Numbered from the stretch's first letter, positions 22,603-29,670 are shown. The stretch is 64,000 bases of DNA from Marinirhabdus gelatinilytica (GCF_003353425.1 NZ_QRAO01000006.1:1-64000), one strand, 5' to 3'. Made by a program: numbers and translations. Notes: generated by a model from the sequence alone, not told the origin.

Positions 22603-23358
22603 TCACCATTCCATGTTGGGATAGGTGCGCTGCATATACTGAAGATCACTTAAAATGTAGCCCATATATTCGCTATGGGTTCCTTTTTTACCTCCACGAG
22701 TAAAATATTTCCGTTCGGGAACTTCAAGGTTAGCTTCTTTCAATAGGTCTGAAACTTCAGTATAGTATTGTTCTTTAAATTTTGAGGTATCTACCCCAAC
22801 TCCTTCAGCTATCATTGCTTTGTCTGCTTCGGTTAAGTCAAAAAGCTCATCAGTATACGTCCATAAATCGTCAATGGCTTCTTGCATTTTCTGGTTGCTC
22901 TCTTCCGTCCCATCACCTAATCTCTTTACCCAATCGCCTGAAAATCGTTTGTGATAACTTACTTCCTTGATTCCTTTTTTTGCAATTGCGGCTAGTGTAT
23001 CATCTTTGCTTTTTAACAGTTCGTTCATAAGCATTAAGTGAAACACATCGAACAAATACTGTCTTCCCATAACATAACCAAAGTGTGTATTGGGCTGTTC
23101 TACGAGCAATACATTTTTATAGTCACGTTCTAAACGTAGAAAAGCAATATCGTCTTCTGTTTTTCCCTCTCCCTGTATCTTTGCTGCGTATTGATAGTAA
23201 CTTCGGGTTTGCCCAATTAAATCTAATGATATATTGGTGCCTGCAATATCGGTTTCCAAGGTAGGCCCATGGCCACAGAGTTCACCGAGACGTTGAGCGA
23301 GGATTAGGGAATTATCCGCGATGGAGAGGATGTAATTATATAGATTTTCGTTATTCAT
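22603..23358 (-). CDS. paaC: PaaC, structural subunit of phenylacetyl-CoA 1,2-epoxidase
   Basis: The 251-residue ferritin-like protein pairs with PaaA in the epoxidase but lacks its own complete diiron site. The match is clear along its length: SLILAQRLGELCGHGPTLE, DIAGTNISLDLIGQTRSYY, ERDYKNVLLVEQPNTHFGYV, and KEVSYHKRFSGDWVKRLGDG. The end carries the usual RGGKKGTHSEYMGYILSDLQ. The frame is intact and the length normal. Element 4 begins 12 bp upstream of its start codon. Confidence 0.95.
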   Translation of the reverse strand: MNNENLYNYILSIADNSLILAQRLGELCGHGPTLETDIAGTNISLDLIGQTRSYYQYAAKIQGEGKTEDDIAFLRLERDYKNVLLVEQPNTHFGYVMGRQYLFDVFHLMLMNELLKSKDDTLAAIAKKGIKEVSYHKRFSGDWVKRLGDGTEESNQKMQEAIDDLWTYTDELFDLTEADKAMIAEGVGVDTSKFKEQYYTEVSDLLKEANLEVPERKYFTRGGKKGTHSEYMGYILSDLQYMQRTYPNMEW

Positions 23359-23369
23359 TTGTTTCTTTT

Positions 23370-23820
23370 TGAAGATGAAGTTGAAGACGAAGATGAAGTC
23401 GAATTAACCTCTTGATTTTCAAAGTAAATTTTTTAGTAATGTTACTATTATTCTTATTAATTCATCATTTTCCTTAATCAGCGGAAGCAATTCATTTTCA
23501 GAATATAATTTTGCTTTACGCTGAATATTTAAGTTGCGTAGACTTTCTCTTAATTCTTTTAAACATATTCTAAGCTTATTAGCTTTATCTTTTGTCGAAC
23601 CTGCTCCCATCGCCTCTCAAAATTTAAAGCTGAAGAACAAACAGAACGAATTAATTGTTTTGCTAAATAATCTGAAGCAAAAGTCTTCGGTGATTTGTCA
23701 TATACCAATATAACTGAAGCGGCATAATCTTCTAATCTAGAGTCCAAATCATATTTCTTACTCATAAATAAAATTTTCGAGATTATTCATTTTCGATTTC
23801 AACTTCGACTTCAACTTCAA
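23370..23820 (-). mobile_element. Four-helix-bundle element 4 (decayed), GAAGTT-word ends
   Basis: This ~451-bp unit lies between paaB and paaC. The left end (23370-23405) is built from GAAGATGAAGTT words and the right end (23791-23820) from their reverse complement (TTTCGATTTCAACTTCGAC). The pairing is by word rather than base-perfect. The gene inside is frameshifted. The same GAA-T-C/TGAA words occur at 18417-18452 and 27052-27086 without a gene. Confidence 0.6.
23419..23765 (-). pseudogene. Four-helix-bundle gene, frameshifted
   Basis: The reading frame from 23765 (MSKKYDLDSRLEDYAASVIL ... KQLIRSVCSSALNF) switches to another frame near 23616-23620. It then continues as GEAMGAGSTKDKANKLRICLKELRES to the stop at 23419. 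Comparison with the intact copy at 20706-21068 (ALNYGEARSGESTRDF) shows that one G is missing in the codons for Gly-Glu. The gene is thus a recent pseudogene of the second subfamily, or there is a sequencing error. Joined, it would give about 115 residues of normal length. Confidence 0.8.
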
Positions 23821-23832
23821 GCGCAGCGCGCG

Positions 23833-24117
23833 CTACATATGCTTTACATCGTCTGGCAATTCATAAAATGTAGGATGACGATATATTTTATCTTGTGCAG
23901 GTTCAAATAGTTCGCCGTTATTTTCAGGATTGCTGGCGGTAATATGCTTACTTTCTACTACCCAAATACTTACACCTTCCATTCGGCGTGTATATACATC
24001 TCGGGCGTTCGCCAAGGCCATTTCAGCATCTGCAGCGTGCAGGCTACCAAAGTGCCTATGCTCTAATCCATTTTTACTTCTTACGAAGATTTCCCAAAGG
24101 GGCCAATTCTTACTCAT
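23833..24117 (-). CDS. paaB: PaaB, phenylacetyl-CoA 1,2-epoxidase subunit
   Basis: The 94-residue protein matches PaaB throughout: WPLWEIFVRSKNGLEHRHFG, SLHAADAEMALANARDVYTRR and GVSIWVVESKHITAS. PaaB bridges PaaAC heterodimers in the epoxidase complex and is required for activity. Stop and start codons are flanked by repeat sequence on both sides: element 4 downstream and a repeat A/inverted-repeat block upstream. Confidence 0.95.
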   Translation of the reverse strand: MSKNWPLWEIFVRSKNGLEHRHFGSLHAADAEMALANARDVYTRRMEGVSIWVVESKHITASNPENNGELFEPAQDKIYRHPTFYELPDDVKHM

Positions 24118-24140
24118 ATAGTAGATATTTGACTATGATA

Positions 24141-24233
24141 CTTCGACTACGCTCAGCACAGCGCCACTGCGCTTAACGACTTACGACGTAAGCTTTTTTT
24201 ATCCTACGTCTTATGTCGTATAGTCTTATGTCG
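24141..24233. repeat. Repeat A copy plus inverted-repeat block between paaA and paaB
   Basis: A repeat A core (CTTCGACTACGCTCAG, 24141-24156) is followed by an inverted arrangement of CTTATGTCG-type words: 24177-24192 against 24210-24233. It fills most of the 117-bp gap between paaA and paaB. No gene is inside. Confidence 0.7.
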
Positions 24234-24234
24234 A

Positions 24235-25212
24235 TTAAATTGCTTTTTTTAAATTTTTCTTTTCTTGCTTCTCTGCATACGCCATGGCGGCATCTCTAAC
24301 CCACGCTCCATTTTCCCAGGCATCTACTCTGGCTTTCATTCTCTTTTTGTTACACGGGCCGTGACCTTTAACCACTTGCCAGAATTCCTCCCAATCAATT
24401 TCACCAAAATCATAATGACCAGTCTCTTCGTTCCGCTTGAGGTCTGGGTCTGGGATGGTCAAGCCTAAGATATCTGCTTGTGGTACAGTTTGATCAATAA
24501 ATTGCTGACGCAATTCATCGTTTGTTTTACGTTTTAGTTTCCACTTCATAGACTGTTCGGTATGTACGCTTTTATCGTCGGTTGGGCCTAACATCATTAA
24601 ACTTGGCCACCACCATCTATTTAAAGCGTCTTGCGCCATCTCCTTTTGTTCTGGAGTTCCATTACAAAGTTTCAGCATAATCTCATACCCTTGGCGTTGG
24701 TGGAAACTTTCTTCCTTACACACACGCACCATTGCTCTCGCATAAGGTCCAAAAGAGGTATTACACAACGGTACTTGATTGATAATGGCTGCGCCATCTA
24801 CTAACCAACCTATGGCACCCATATCAGCCCAGGTCACCGTGGGGTAATTAAAAATTGAGGAATACTTTGCTTTGCCTGAATGTAATTGTTCGTATAATTC
24901 GTCACGAGAAATACCTAAAGTCTCACAAGCTGAGTACAAGTACAATCCGTGTCCCGCTTCATCTTGCACCTTTGCCAACAAGGCAGCTTTCCTTCTCAGA
25001 GAGGGAGCTCGGGTAATCCAGTTCCCTTCTGGCAACATCCCGATGATTTCAGAATGTGCGTGCTGACTCATTTGCCGAATGTGGGTCTTGCGATACTTTT
25101 CTGGCATCCAGTCTTTAGGTTCAATTTTTTCGTCGCGCGCTATGCGGGCTTCAAAGATTTCTTCTAGACTTCGACTACGCTCAGACCGTGGGTTTTTAAC
25201 ATCTTTTTCCAT
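24235..25212 (-). CDS. paaA: PaaA, catalytic subunit of phenylacetyl-CoA 1,2-epoxidase
   Basis: PaaA holds the diiron centre that epoxidises the aromatic ring of phenylacetyl-CoA. The 325-residue protein has the metal-site motifs [14 protein letters not shown] and [14 protein letters not shown], with [19 protein letters not shown] and [15 protein letters not shown] typical of the N-terminal half. Residues ~7-16 (NPRSERSRS) are encoded by a repeat A copy and are not expected in PaaA. The rest starts normally at [21 protein letters not shown] start downstream of the insertion is not available as ATG. Confidence 0.96.
   Translation of the reverse strand: MEKDVKNPRSERSRSLEEIFEARIARDEKIEPKDWMPEKYRKTHIRQMSQHAHSEIIGMLPEGNWITRAPSLRRKAALLAKVQDEAGHGLYLYSACETLGISRDELYEQLHSGKAKYSSIFNYPTVTWADMGAIGWLVDGAAIINQVPLCNTSFGPYARAMVRVCKEESFHQRQGYEIMLKLCNGTPEQKEMAQDALNRWWWPSLMMLGPTDDKSVHTEQSMKWKLKRKTNDELRQQFIDQTVPQADILGLTIPDPDLKRNEETGHYDFGEIDWEEFWQVVKGHGPCNKKRMKARVDAWENGAWVRDAAMAYAEKQEKKNLKKAI
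25167..25190. repeat. Repeat A copy in frame within the 5' end of paaA
   Basis: The core ACTTCGACTACGCTCAG is shared with 24141-24156. On the coding strand it is read as PRSERSRS at residues ~8-15. The frame is preserved and the insertion lies before the first conserved PaaA residues. Confidence 0.75.
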
Positions 25213-25235
25213 AATTCTTTTTTATAAGATAGTGA

Positions 25236-26309
25236 TTATACATCAAAATCTACTTTTACTTTATCTGTGGTTGGCACGGCTTGGCAACTCAACACTAACA
25301 TTTGCGCCACTTCTTTATCGTCCAACGCATAATTTATCTTCATCTCTACATTGCCTTCTTTTACTTCACACTTACAGGTGCTGCACACTCCTCCTTTACA
25401 GGCGAAAGGCAAATCTGCTCCAGCACCCAGGGCCGCATCGAGAATGTTGTCATACTCTTTGGTCATTGTGAAGGTAAATTCCTTTCCGCCATCTACGATG
25501 ATAACTTCAGTTCCTTCTACGTTTTGTTGTGCCAATCGTTCTTGTCGTGCAATATCTTCGTCAGAGAGTCCTGTGACAAACAGTTCAAAATGCACCAATT
25601 CTTTAGGCAATCCTGCTTCGATTAAATAATTAGAAACATATTGCACCATTTTTTCAGGGCCGCAGAGGAAGACTTCGCTTGTATCGGGAATATCGATAAA
25701 TGTCTTTGTCAATACCTCCATTTTTTCGTCATCAAACCTACCGTTGAAGAGTTCGATATCCCTTTTTTCTTTAGTTAGGAAATAGTAGATTTCCAACCTT
25801 CCGAAATAGGTGTTGCGCAATTGCTCCAATTCCTCCTTAAAGATAATGGATTTTGCTGTTTTATTCACATAAAAGAGCTTACAAGTACTCTCTTTTTCAG
25901 CCGCTAGATGCGATTTGATCATTGACAGCACAGGGGTAATTCCGCTACCGGCGGCAAAAAAGAGATAGTTTTTCGCTTTATTTGGGCTACAGTCCACCCC
26001 AAACGTGCCACTGGGCGCCATTACTTCGAGGGTATCGCCAGCTTTCAATTCCTGGTTTACAAACGTTGAAAATGCACCTCCCAATATTTCTTTTACCGCA
26101 ACTTTCCATATACCTTCCTGTGGCGCAGAGCACAAGCTGTAGGAACGACGGGTATCCTGCCCGTTAATATCGGCTTTCAAAGTTAAATGTTGCCCTTGAC
26201 GAAACTTAAATTCATCAAAAATTTCAGAAGGAACATCAAAGGTAATCACGGAGCAGTCGTCCGTTTCCTTGTAAATGTCCTTAACCCTTATTTTATGGAA
26301 TGTTGCCAC
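25236..26309 (-). CDS. paaE: PaaE, ferredoxin-NADP reductase-like subunit of the epoxidase
   Basis: PaaE passes electrons from NADPH through FAD and a 2Fe-2S centre to PaaA. The protein has the FAD motif RRSYSLCSAP, the NAD(P)-binding region FFAAGSGITPVLSMI, and a C-terminal plant-type ferredoxin domain with cysteines in PFACKGGVCSTCKCEV and VLSCQAVP. I choose the GTG at 26309 (VATFHKIRVKDIY), because homologues begin at this point. The longer frame to 26339 runs into the predicted promoter. It is the first structural gene of the operon, 23 bp ahead of paaA. Confidence 0.94.
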   Translation of the reverse strand: MATFHKIRVKDIYKETDDCSVITFDVPSEIFDEFKFRQGQHLTLKADINGQDTRRSYSLCSAPQEGIWKVAVKEILGGAFSTFVNQELKAGDTLEVMAPSGTFGVDCSPNKAKNYLFFAAGSGITPVLSMIKSHLAAEKESTCKLFYVNKTAKSIIFKEELEQLRNTYFGRLEIYYFLTKEKRDIELFNGRFDDEKMEVLTKTFIDIPDTSEVFLCGPEKMVQYVSNYLIEAGLPKELVHFELFVTGLSDEDIARQERLAQQNVEGTEVIIVDGGKEFTFTMTKEYDNILDAALGAGADLPFACKGGVCSTCKCEVKEGNVEMKINYALDDKEVAQMLVLSCQAVPTTDKVKVDFDV

Positions 26310-26336
26310 AGTATATAAATTACAAAAATTGTTCCA

Positions 26337-26368
26337 CAAAACTAACGATTGTTAGTTTGATTTGCAAA
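26337..26368 (-). promoter_or_regulatory. Predicted paa operon promoter
   Basis: On the minus strand TAGTTTTG (26344-26337) fits the TAnnTTTG -7 box and TTTG (26368-26365) the -33 element, with a 20-nt spacer. The predicted start of transcription is a few bases downstream, about 20-25 nt before the GTG of paaE at 26309. Confidence 0.6.
26339..26358. promoter_or_regulatory. 20-bp palindrome overlapping the paa promoter, candidate TetR operator
   Basis: AAACTAAC-GATT-GTTAGTTT has perfect 8-bp arms (26339-26346 and 26351-26358) and covers the -7 box. The inner 14 bases agree at all but one fixed position with the CNAACGNNCGTTNG operator that I recall for the PaaR TetR regulator of Thermus. A TetR gene ends 105 bp upstream. 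Confidence 0.65.
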
Positions 26369-26430
26369 TCTTTGATTGATACCGTTGAACGTTGTTAAAT
26401 TAGCTAGCTGTTTTTCAGAAGTTCAGTATA

Positions 26431-26456
26431 GTTCTAGACCGCGCTCGAACAGAAAC
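26431..26456. repeat. Diverged repeat A copy between tetR and paaE
   Basis: GTTCTAGACCGCGCTCGAAC aligns with the 26-bp repeat at 11404-11429 with several substitutions. It lies just downstream of the tetR stop codon. Confidence 0.6.
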
Positions 26457-26462
26457 AACCCT

Positions 26463-27029
26463 TCAAACTATTCCTTTCAACATTACCGAAACCATATCCT
26501 TTTTCAAAACGTTCACATCCATTTTGCCACGTTTCTCGTTCCAGAGATACAGGTTTCGAAGGGTGGAGAGAATGGAGAATAATATAACTTCTGGATGATT
26601 TTGCTTTATAGCCCCTTCGGAAATTCCCTGTTGGATAATACTTCGGAAATTTTCTTCGTAATCTTCGCGCATTTTCACCACGCGTTTTAAATCTTCCCCT
26701 TCCAGATGCATCCAATCGTTGTTGAGGGTAGCAATGTTTTCGGAGAAGGAAACCGTAATATCAATATGGACTTCAATTATTTTTTGAATTTTTTCAACGG
26801 AAGCAATCTCTTCCGAAGTAATCTGTTGCATCGCATTCGTAAACGTTTCAGCTACTTCAAGAATGAGTGATGATAGGATTTCCTGCTTGCCTGAAATATG
26901 GTTGTACAAGCTTGCCGCTTTCATATCCATCGCCTTTGCAATATCGCGCATGGATACGGCACTGTAGCCCCTTTCGTTAAAGAGTGATGCGGCACGTGAG
27001 ATAATTTCCTGTTTACGGGTAGGTTTCAT
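26463..27029 (-). CDS. TetR/AcrR family repressor, probably of the paa operon
   Basis: The 188-residue protein has an N-terminal TetR helix-turn-helix (about residues 6-50: EIISRAASLFNERGYSAVSM, RDIAKAMDMKAASLYNHISG) and a C-terminal ligand domain without a specific signature. It lies directly upstream of paaE on the same strand, with a palindromic operator candidate between them. By analogy with PaaR, phenylacetyl-CoA would be the inducer. An aromatic amino acid hydroxylase gene is divergent (72-bp gap). The regulatory role is inferred. Confidence 0.85.
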   Translation of the reverse strand: MKPTRKQEIISRAASLFNERGYSAVSMRDIAKAMDMKAASLYNHISGKQEILSSLILEVAETFTNAMQQITSEEIASVEKIQKIIEVHIDITVSFSENIATLNNDWMHLEGEDLKRVVKMREDYEENFRSIIQQGISEGAIKQNHPEVILFSILSTLRNLYLWNEKRGKMDVNVLKKDMVSVMLKGIV

Positions 27030-27051
27030 TGGAAGGGTAAAGATAATTTTT

Positions 27052-27086
27052 GAAATCGAAATCCAAGCTGAAATCGAAATCGAATT
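27052..27086. repeat. GAAATCGAA word repeats between tetR and the hydroxylase
   Basis: Reiterated GAAATCGAA words fill half of the 72-bp divergent gap. They are the same words as at 18417-18452 and in the ends of element 4. A TACTTTTG box (27090-27097) follows four bases before the hydroxylase ATG and could be a -7 element of a leaderless transcript. Confidence 0.6.
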
Positions 27087-27101
27087 TCTTACTTTTGAGC
27101 T

Positions 27102-28928
27102 ATGATTGAAGAACGCATTGAAAGCAACGAGCTACTCGATAGACTGCCACCCCACTTAAAGCAGTACATAAAACCGCAAAATTACGGCCATTACACCGCT
27201 ATCGATCAGGCGGTTTGGCGTTATGTAATGCGAAAAAACGTGAACTACCTGAGCAAAGTGGCGCACGAGAGCTATGTGGAGGGACTGCAAAAAACTGGAA
27301 TTTCAATCAATGAGATTCCGTCTATGTATGGGATGAACCGTATCCTGAAGGAAATAGGCTGGGCCGCAGTTGCGGTAGATGGATTTATACCGCCCAATGC
27401 GTTTATGGAATTTCAAGCGTATAAAGTGCTCGTAATTGCAAGCGACATCCGCCAGCTGGAAAATATAGAATATACCCCAGCCCCGGACATCATCCACGAA
27501 GGAGCCGGGCACGCGCCTATTATCGCAAGTCCAGATTATGCCGAATATCTACGCCGTTTTGGGGAAATTGGAGCAAAAGCCATCTCTTCGGCTCACGATA
27601 TGGAACTGTACGAGGCCGTGAGGACTTTAAGTATTTTAAAAGAGGTCCCCCTCCCAGCCTCCCCCAAGGGAGGAGGGGTAAATTTCTCTTTGAAAAACCA
27701 TTTGGATAAAATTGAAGCTGCCGAAACACAAGTAGAAGAACTGCAAAACAAAAAAGTTAAGCCTTCTGAAATTGCACTAATCCGTAACTTACATTGGTGG
27801 ACCGTGGAGTATGGTCTGGTGGGAACGGTTTCAAATCCCAAGATTTATGGAGCTGGATTGCTATCGTCCATTGGGGAAAGTGAATGGTGCATGAAGGACG
27901 AAGTGAAAAAAATTCCGTATTCGATTGATGCGGCTTATAAGGATTTTGACATCACGAAACCACAGCCCCAACTGTATGTAACGCCAGATTTTGCTTATTT
28001 ACAGCAAGTACTGGAAGAATTTGCAAACACAATGGCAGTGCGCAAAGGTGGTTGGCGTGGGCTAAACAAACTCATTGAAAGCAAACAACTGGGGACTATT
28101 GAAATCTCTACGGGATTACAGATTTCGGGGAACTTCACCCGAATGATCCAAAATGAAGACAACGAAGTAGTTTGGTTTGAAACCGAAGGCCAGACTGCAC
28201 TCGCCTATCGTGAGACCGAAGTAATTGGTCACGGTGTTTCCCGTCACAAAAAAGGCTTTAGGAGTCCGTTGGGGAAGTTGAAGGGTATCAACCTTGCTAT
28301 TGAAAATATGGGACCCCGTGACCTTGCCGCCTATAATTTTTACGATGGAAAACCAATTGAATTTGAGTTTGAGAGCGGTATCCACGTAAAGGGGATGAAT
28401 GTGACCGGAATGCGAAATTTGAAAGGTGAGTTGATGTTAATACAGTTTACAGATTGTACGGTTACTTATAAAGAAGAAGTATTGTTCACGCCAGAGGACG
28501 GCGATTTTGATATGGCCGTAGGAAAAGAGATTGTTTCAGCATTTGCTGGCGCGGCAGATTTTTTAAGTTTCGACTTGGTGGAGCACGAGTTGAGTACGTT
28601 GGGAGATGTGGCTGAAATGACAGAAGAGGAAAAGGAATTGAATTTTCTTTATGCTGAAGTAAGAAAAACCAGGGCCAAACACCTCCCTAGCCCCCCTCAA
28701 GAGGGGAATTTCAGAACTGACCCTGAGATTAAAAACCAACTAATAGTAATTTTTAATACCGTTAGCAAGAAATTCCCCAATGATTGGCTGTTGCCACTTG
28801 AGATTTTTGAACTGACAGCTAGTGAAAAAGTTTTCGACTACTTACAGCAGCTGAAAACTCGACGGCCCAAAATAGCACATCTTATAGATGGAGGTTTGGC
28901 GCTACTTGACAAACAAAATATTGTTTAA
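27102..28928 (+). CDS. Aromatic amino acid hydroxylase (phenylalanine 4-monooxygenase type)
   Basis: The 608-residue protein is a pterin-dependent hydroxylase of the longer Bacteroidota form. Iron ligands are H132 and H137 in IIHEGAGHAP and probably E236 in HWWTVEYGLVG. The C-terminal ~200 residues form an extra domain usual for this subgroup. It should hydroxylate phenylalanine to tyrosine. Two in-frame repeat B insertions interrupt it: residues ~181-193 (PLPASPKGGG), between the second His and the Glu ligand, and ~526-537 (LPSPPQEGN). The catalytic residues remain. It is divergent from the paa regulator. Confidence 0.92.
   Translation: MIEERIESNELLDRLPPHLKQYIKPQNYGHYTAIDQAVWRYVMRKNVNYLSKVAHESYVEGLQKTGISINEIPSMYGMNRILKEIGWAAVAVDGFIPPNAFMEFQAYKVLVIASDIRQLENIEYTPAPDIIHEGAGHAPIIASPDYAEYLRRFGEIGAKAISSAHDMELYEAVRTLSILKEVPLPASPKGGGVNFSLKNHLDKIEAAETQVEELQNKKVKPSEIALIRNLHWWTVEYGLVGTVSNPKIYGAGLLSSIGESEWCMKDEVKKIPYSIDAAYKDFDITKPQPQLYVTPDFAYLQQVLEEFANTMAVRKGGWRGLNKLIESKQLGTIEISTGLQISGNFTRMIQNEDNEVVWFETEGQTALAYRETEVIGHGVSRHKKGFRSPLGKLKGINLAIENMGPRDLAAYNFYDGKPIEFEFESGIHVKGMNVTGMRNLKGELMLIQFTDCTVTYKEEVLFTPEDGDFDMAVGKEIVSAFAGAADFLSFDLVEHELSTLGDVAEMTEEEKELNFLYAEVRKTRAKHLPSPPQEGNFRTDPEIKNQLIVIFNTVSKKFPNDWLLPLEIFELTASEKVFDYLQQLKTRRPKIAHLIDGGLALLDKQNIV
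27643..27678. repeat. Repeat B copy in frame within the hydroxylase gene
   Basis: Sequence of the CCCCCTCCCAGCCTCCCCCAAGGG type with the stem CCTCCC/GGGAGG matches the intergenic repeat B layout and is read as VPLPASPKGGG. It interrupts the catalytic domain without breaking the frame. Confidence 0.8.
28679..28711. repeat. Second repeat B copy in frame within the hydroxylase gene
   Basis: CCTAGCCCCCCTCAAGAGGGG closely matches the copy at 58043-58073. It is read as LPSPPQEGNF in the C-terminal domain. Confidence 0.85.
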
Positions 28929-28955
28929 AAAAATACCCCAGCGCGGGCAATAACT

Positions 28956-29264
28956 ATGGGACTTTTAAATTTTTTATTCGGAAATAAAACAAAAAAAATC
29001 CAAGATTTTAAAAATCGTGATGCCGTGATCTTGGATGTGCGCAGCAAAGCAGAATATGACAGCGGCGCCATACCTGGCTCCAAACACATACCGTTGCAAC
29101 AAGTGGCAAGTAAAGTTGCTACCATAAAAAAATGGAACAAGCCTGTTATTACCTGTTGTGCCAGTGGCGTGCGAAGTGGGAGCGCTGCGGCAATCTTAAA
29201 AAGCAATGGGGTTGAGGCCATGAACGGCGGTGGATGGCAATCGTTGTACAGAAAATTAGATTGA
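28956..29264 (+). CDS. Rhodanese-like domain protein
   Basis: The 102-residue single-domain rhodanese has AVILDVRSKAEYDSGAIPGS and the active-site loop TCCASGVRSGSAA, where the second Cys is the expected persulfide carrier. It can move sulfane sulfur, but the acceptor is not known. There is no signal peptide. It follows the hydroxylase gene by 27 bp and may be cotranscribed, with no obvious functional tie. Confidence 0.9.
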   Translation: MGLLNFLFGNKTKKIQDFKNRDAVILDVRSKAEYDSGAIPGSKHIPLQQVASKVATIKKWNKPVITCCASGVRSGSAAAILKSNGVEAMNGGGWQSLYRKLD

Positions 29265-29343
29265 CAGAAAAATAGCACTCCCCTGTAGATCAACACATTA
29301 CATTGTTTTAGTAATTTTAACTACTAACTAAAACAAAAAAACA

Positions 29344-29670
29344 ATGTACCACTACAAAGCACTTATACAGGGCGTATACGATGGCGATACGGTAACCGCA
29401 CAGGTAGACCTTGGTTTTTTACATTTTCAGGTAATGAAATTACGGCTCTACGGAATAGACACTCCAGAATTACGTGGCGAGGAACGTGAACGAGGCCTCG
29501 AAGTACGCGATATTGTTCGTGAAATGATTTTGGACAAAGAAGTTGAGATACACACCTACAAGGACAAACAGGGGAAATTTGGTCGCTATCTCGCAACTAT
29601 TATGTTGGGCGATATCAATATTAACCAATGGCTTGTAGACAATGGCCACGCAGTGCCATACTTACCGTAA
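29344..29670 (+). CDS. Thermonuclease-like (SNase) protein
   Basis: The 108-residue protein has the staphylococcal-nuclease fold: YDGDTVTAQVDLG (Ca-binding Asp region), KLRLYGIDTPELRG with the catalytic Arg and nearby Glu, and KFGRYLATIML with the second catalytic Arg. It ends WLVDNGHAVPYLP as in other short SNase proteins. Unusually, there is no signal peptide, so a cytoplasmic role is likely. The 3' end overlaps the convergent DUF4230 gene by 9 bp. Confidence 0.9.
   Translation: MYHYKALIQGVYDGDTVTAQVDLGFLHFQVMKLRLYGIDTPELRGEERERGLEVRDIVREMILDKEVEIHTYKDKQGKFGRYLATIMLGDININQWLVDNGHAVPYLP

Noticed and set aside
22008-22649. Longer paaD start overlapping paaC
   Set aside because: The extension overlaps the end of paaC and reads repeat B; MTETKPANIAPH at 22511 fits the family.
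13396-23820. Four-helix units as fragments of 23S rRNA with intervening sequences
   Set aside because: The flanks are paa coding sequences; no rRNA sequence was recognised on either side.
18413-27086. CRISPR-like array from the reiterated GAAATCGAA words
   Set aside because: Units are too short, contiguous and degenerate, spacers are absent and no cas genes are present.
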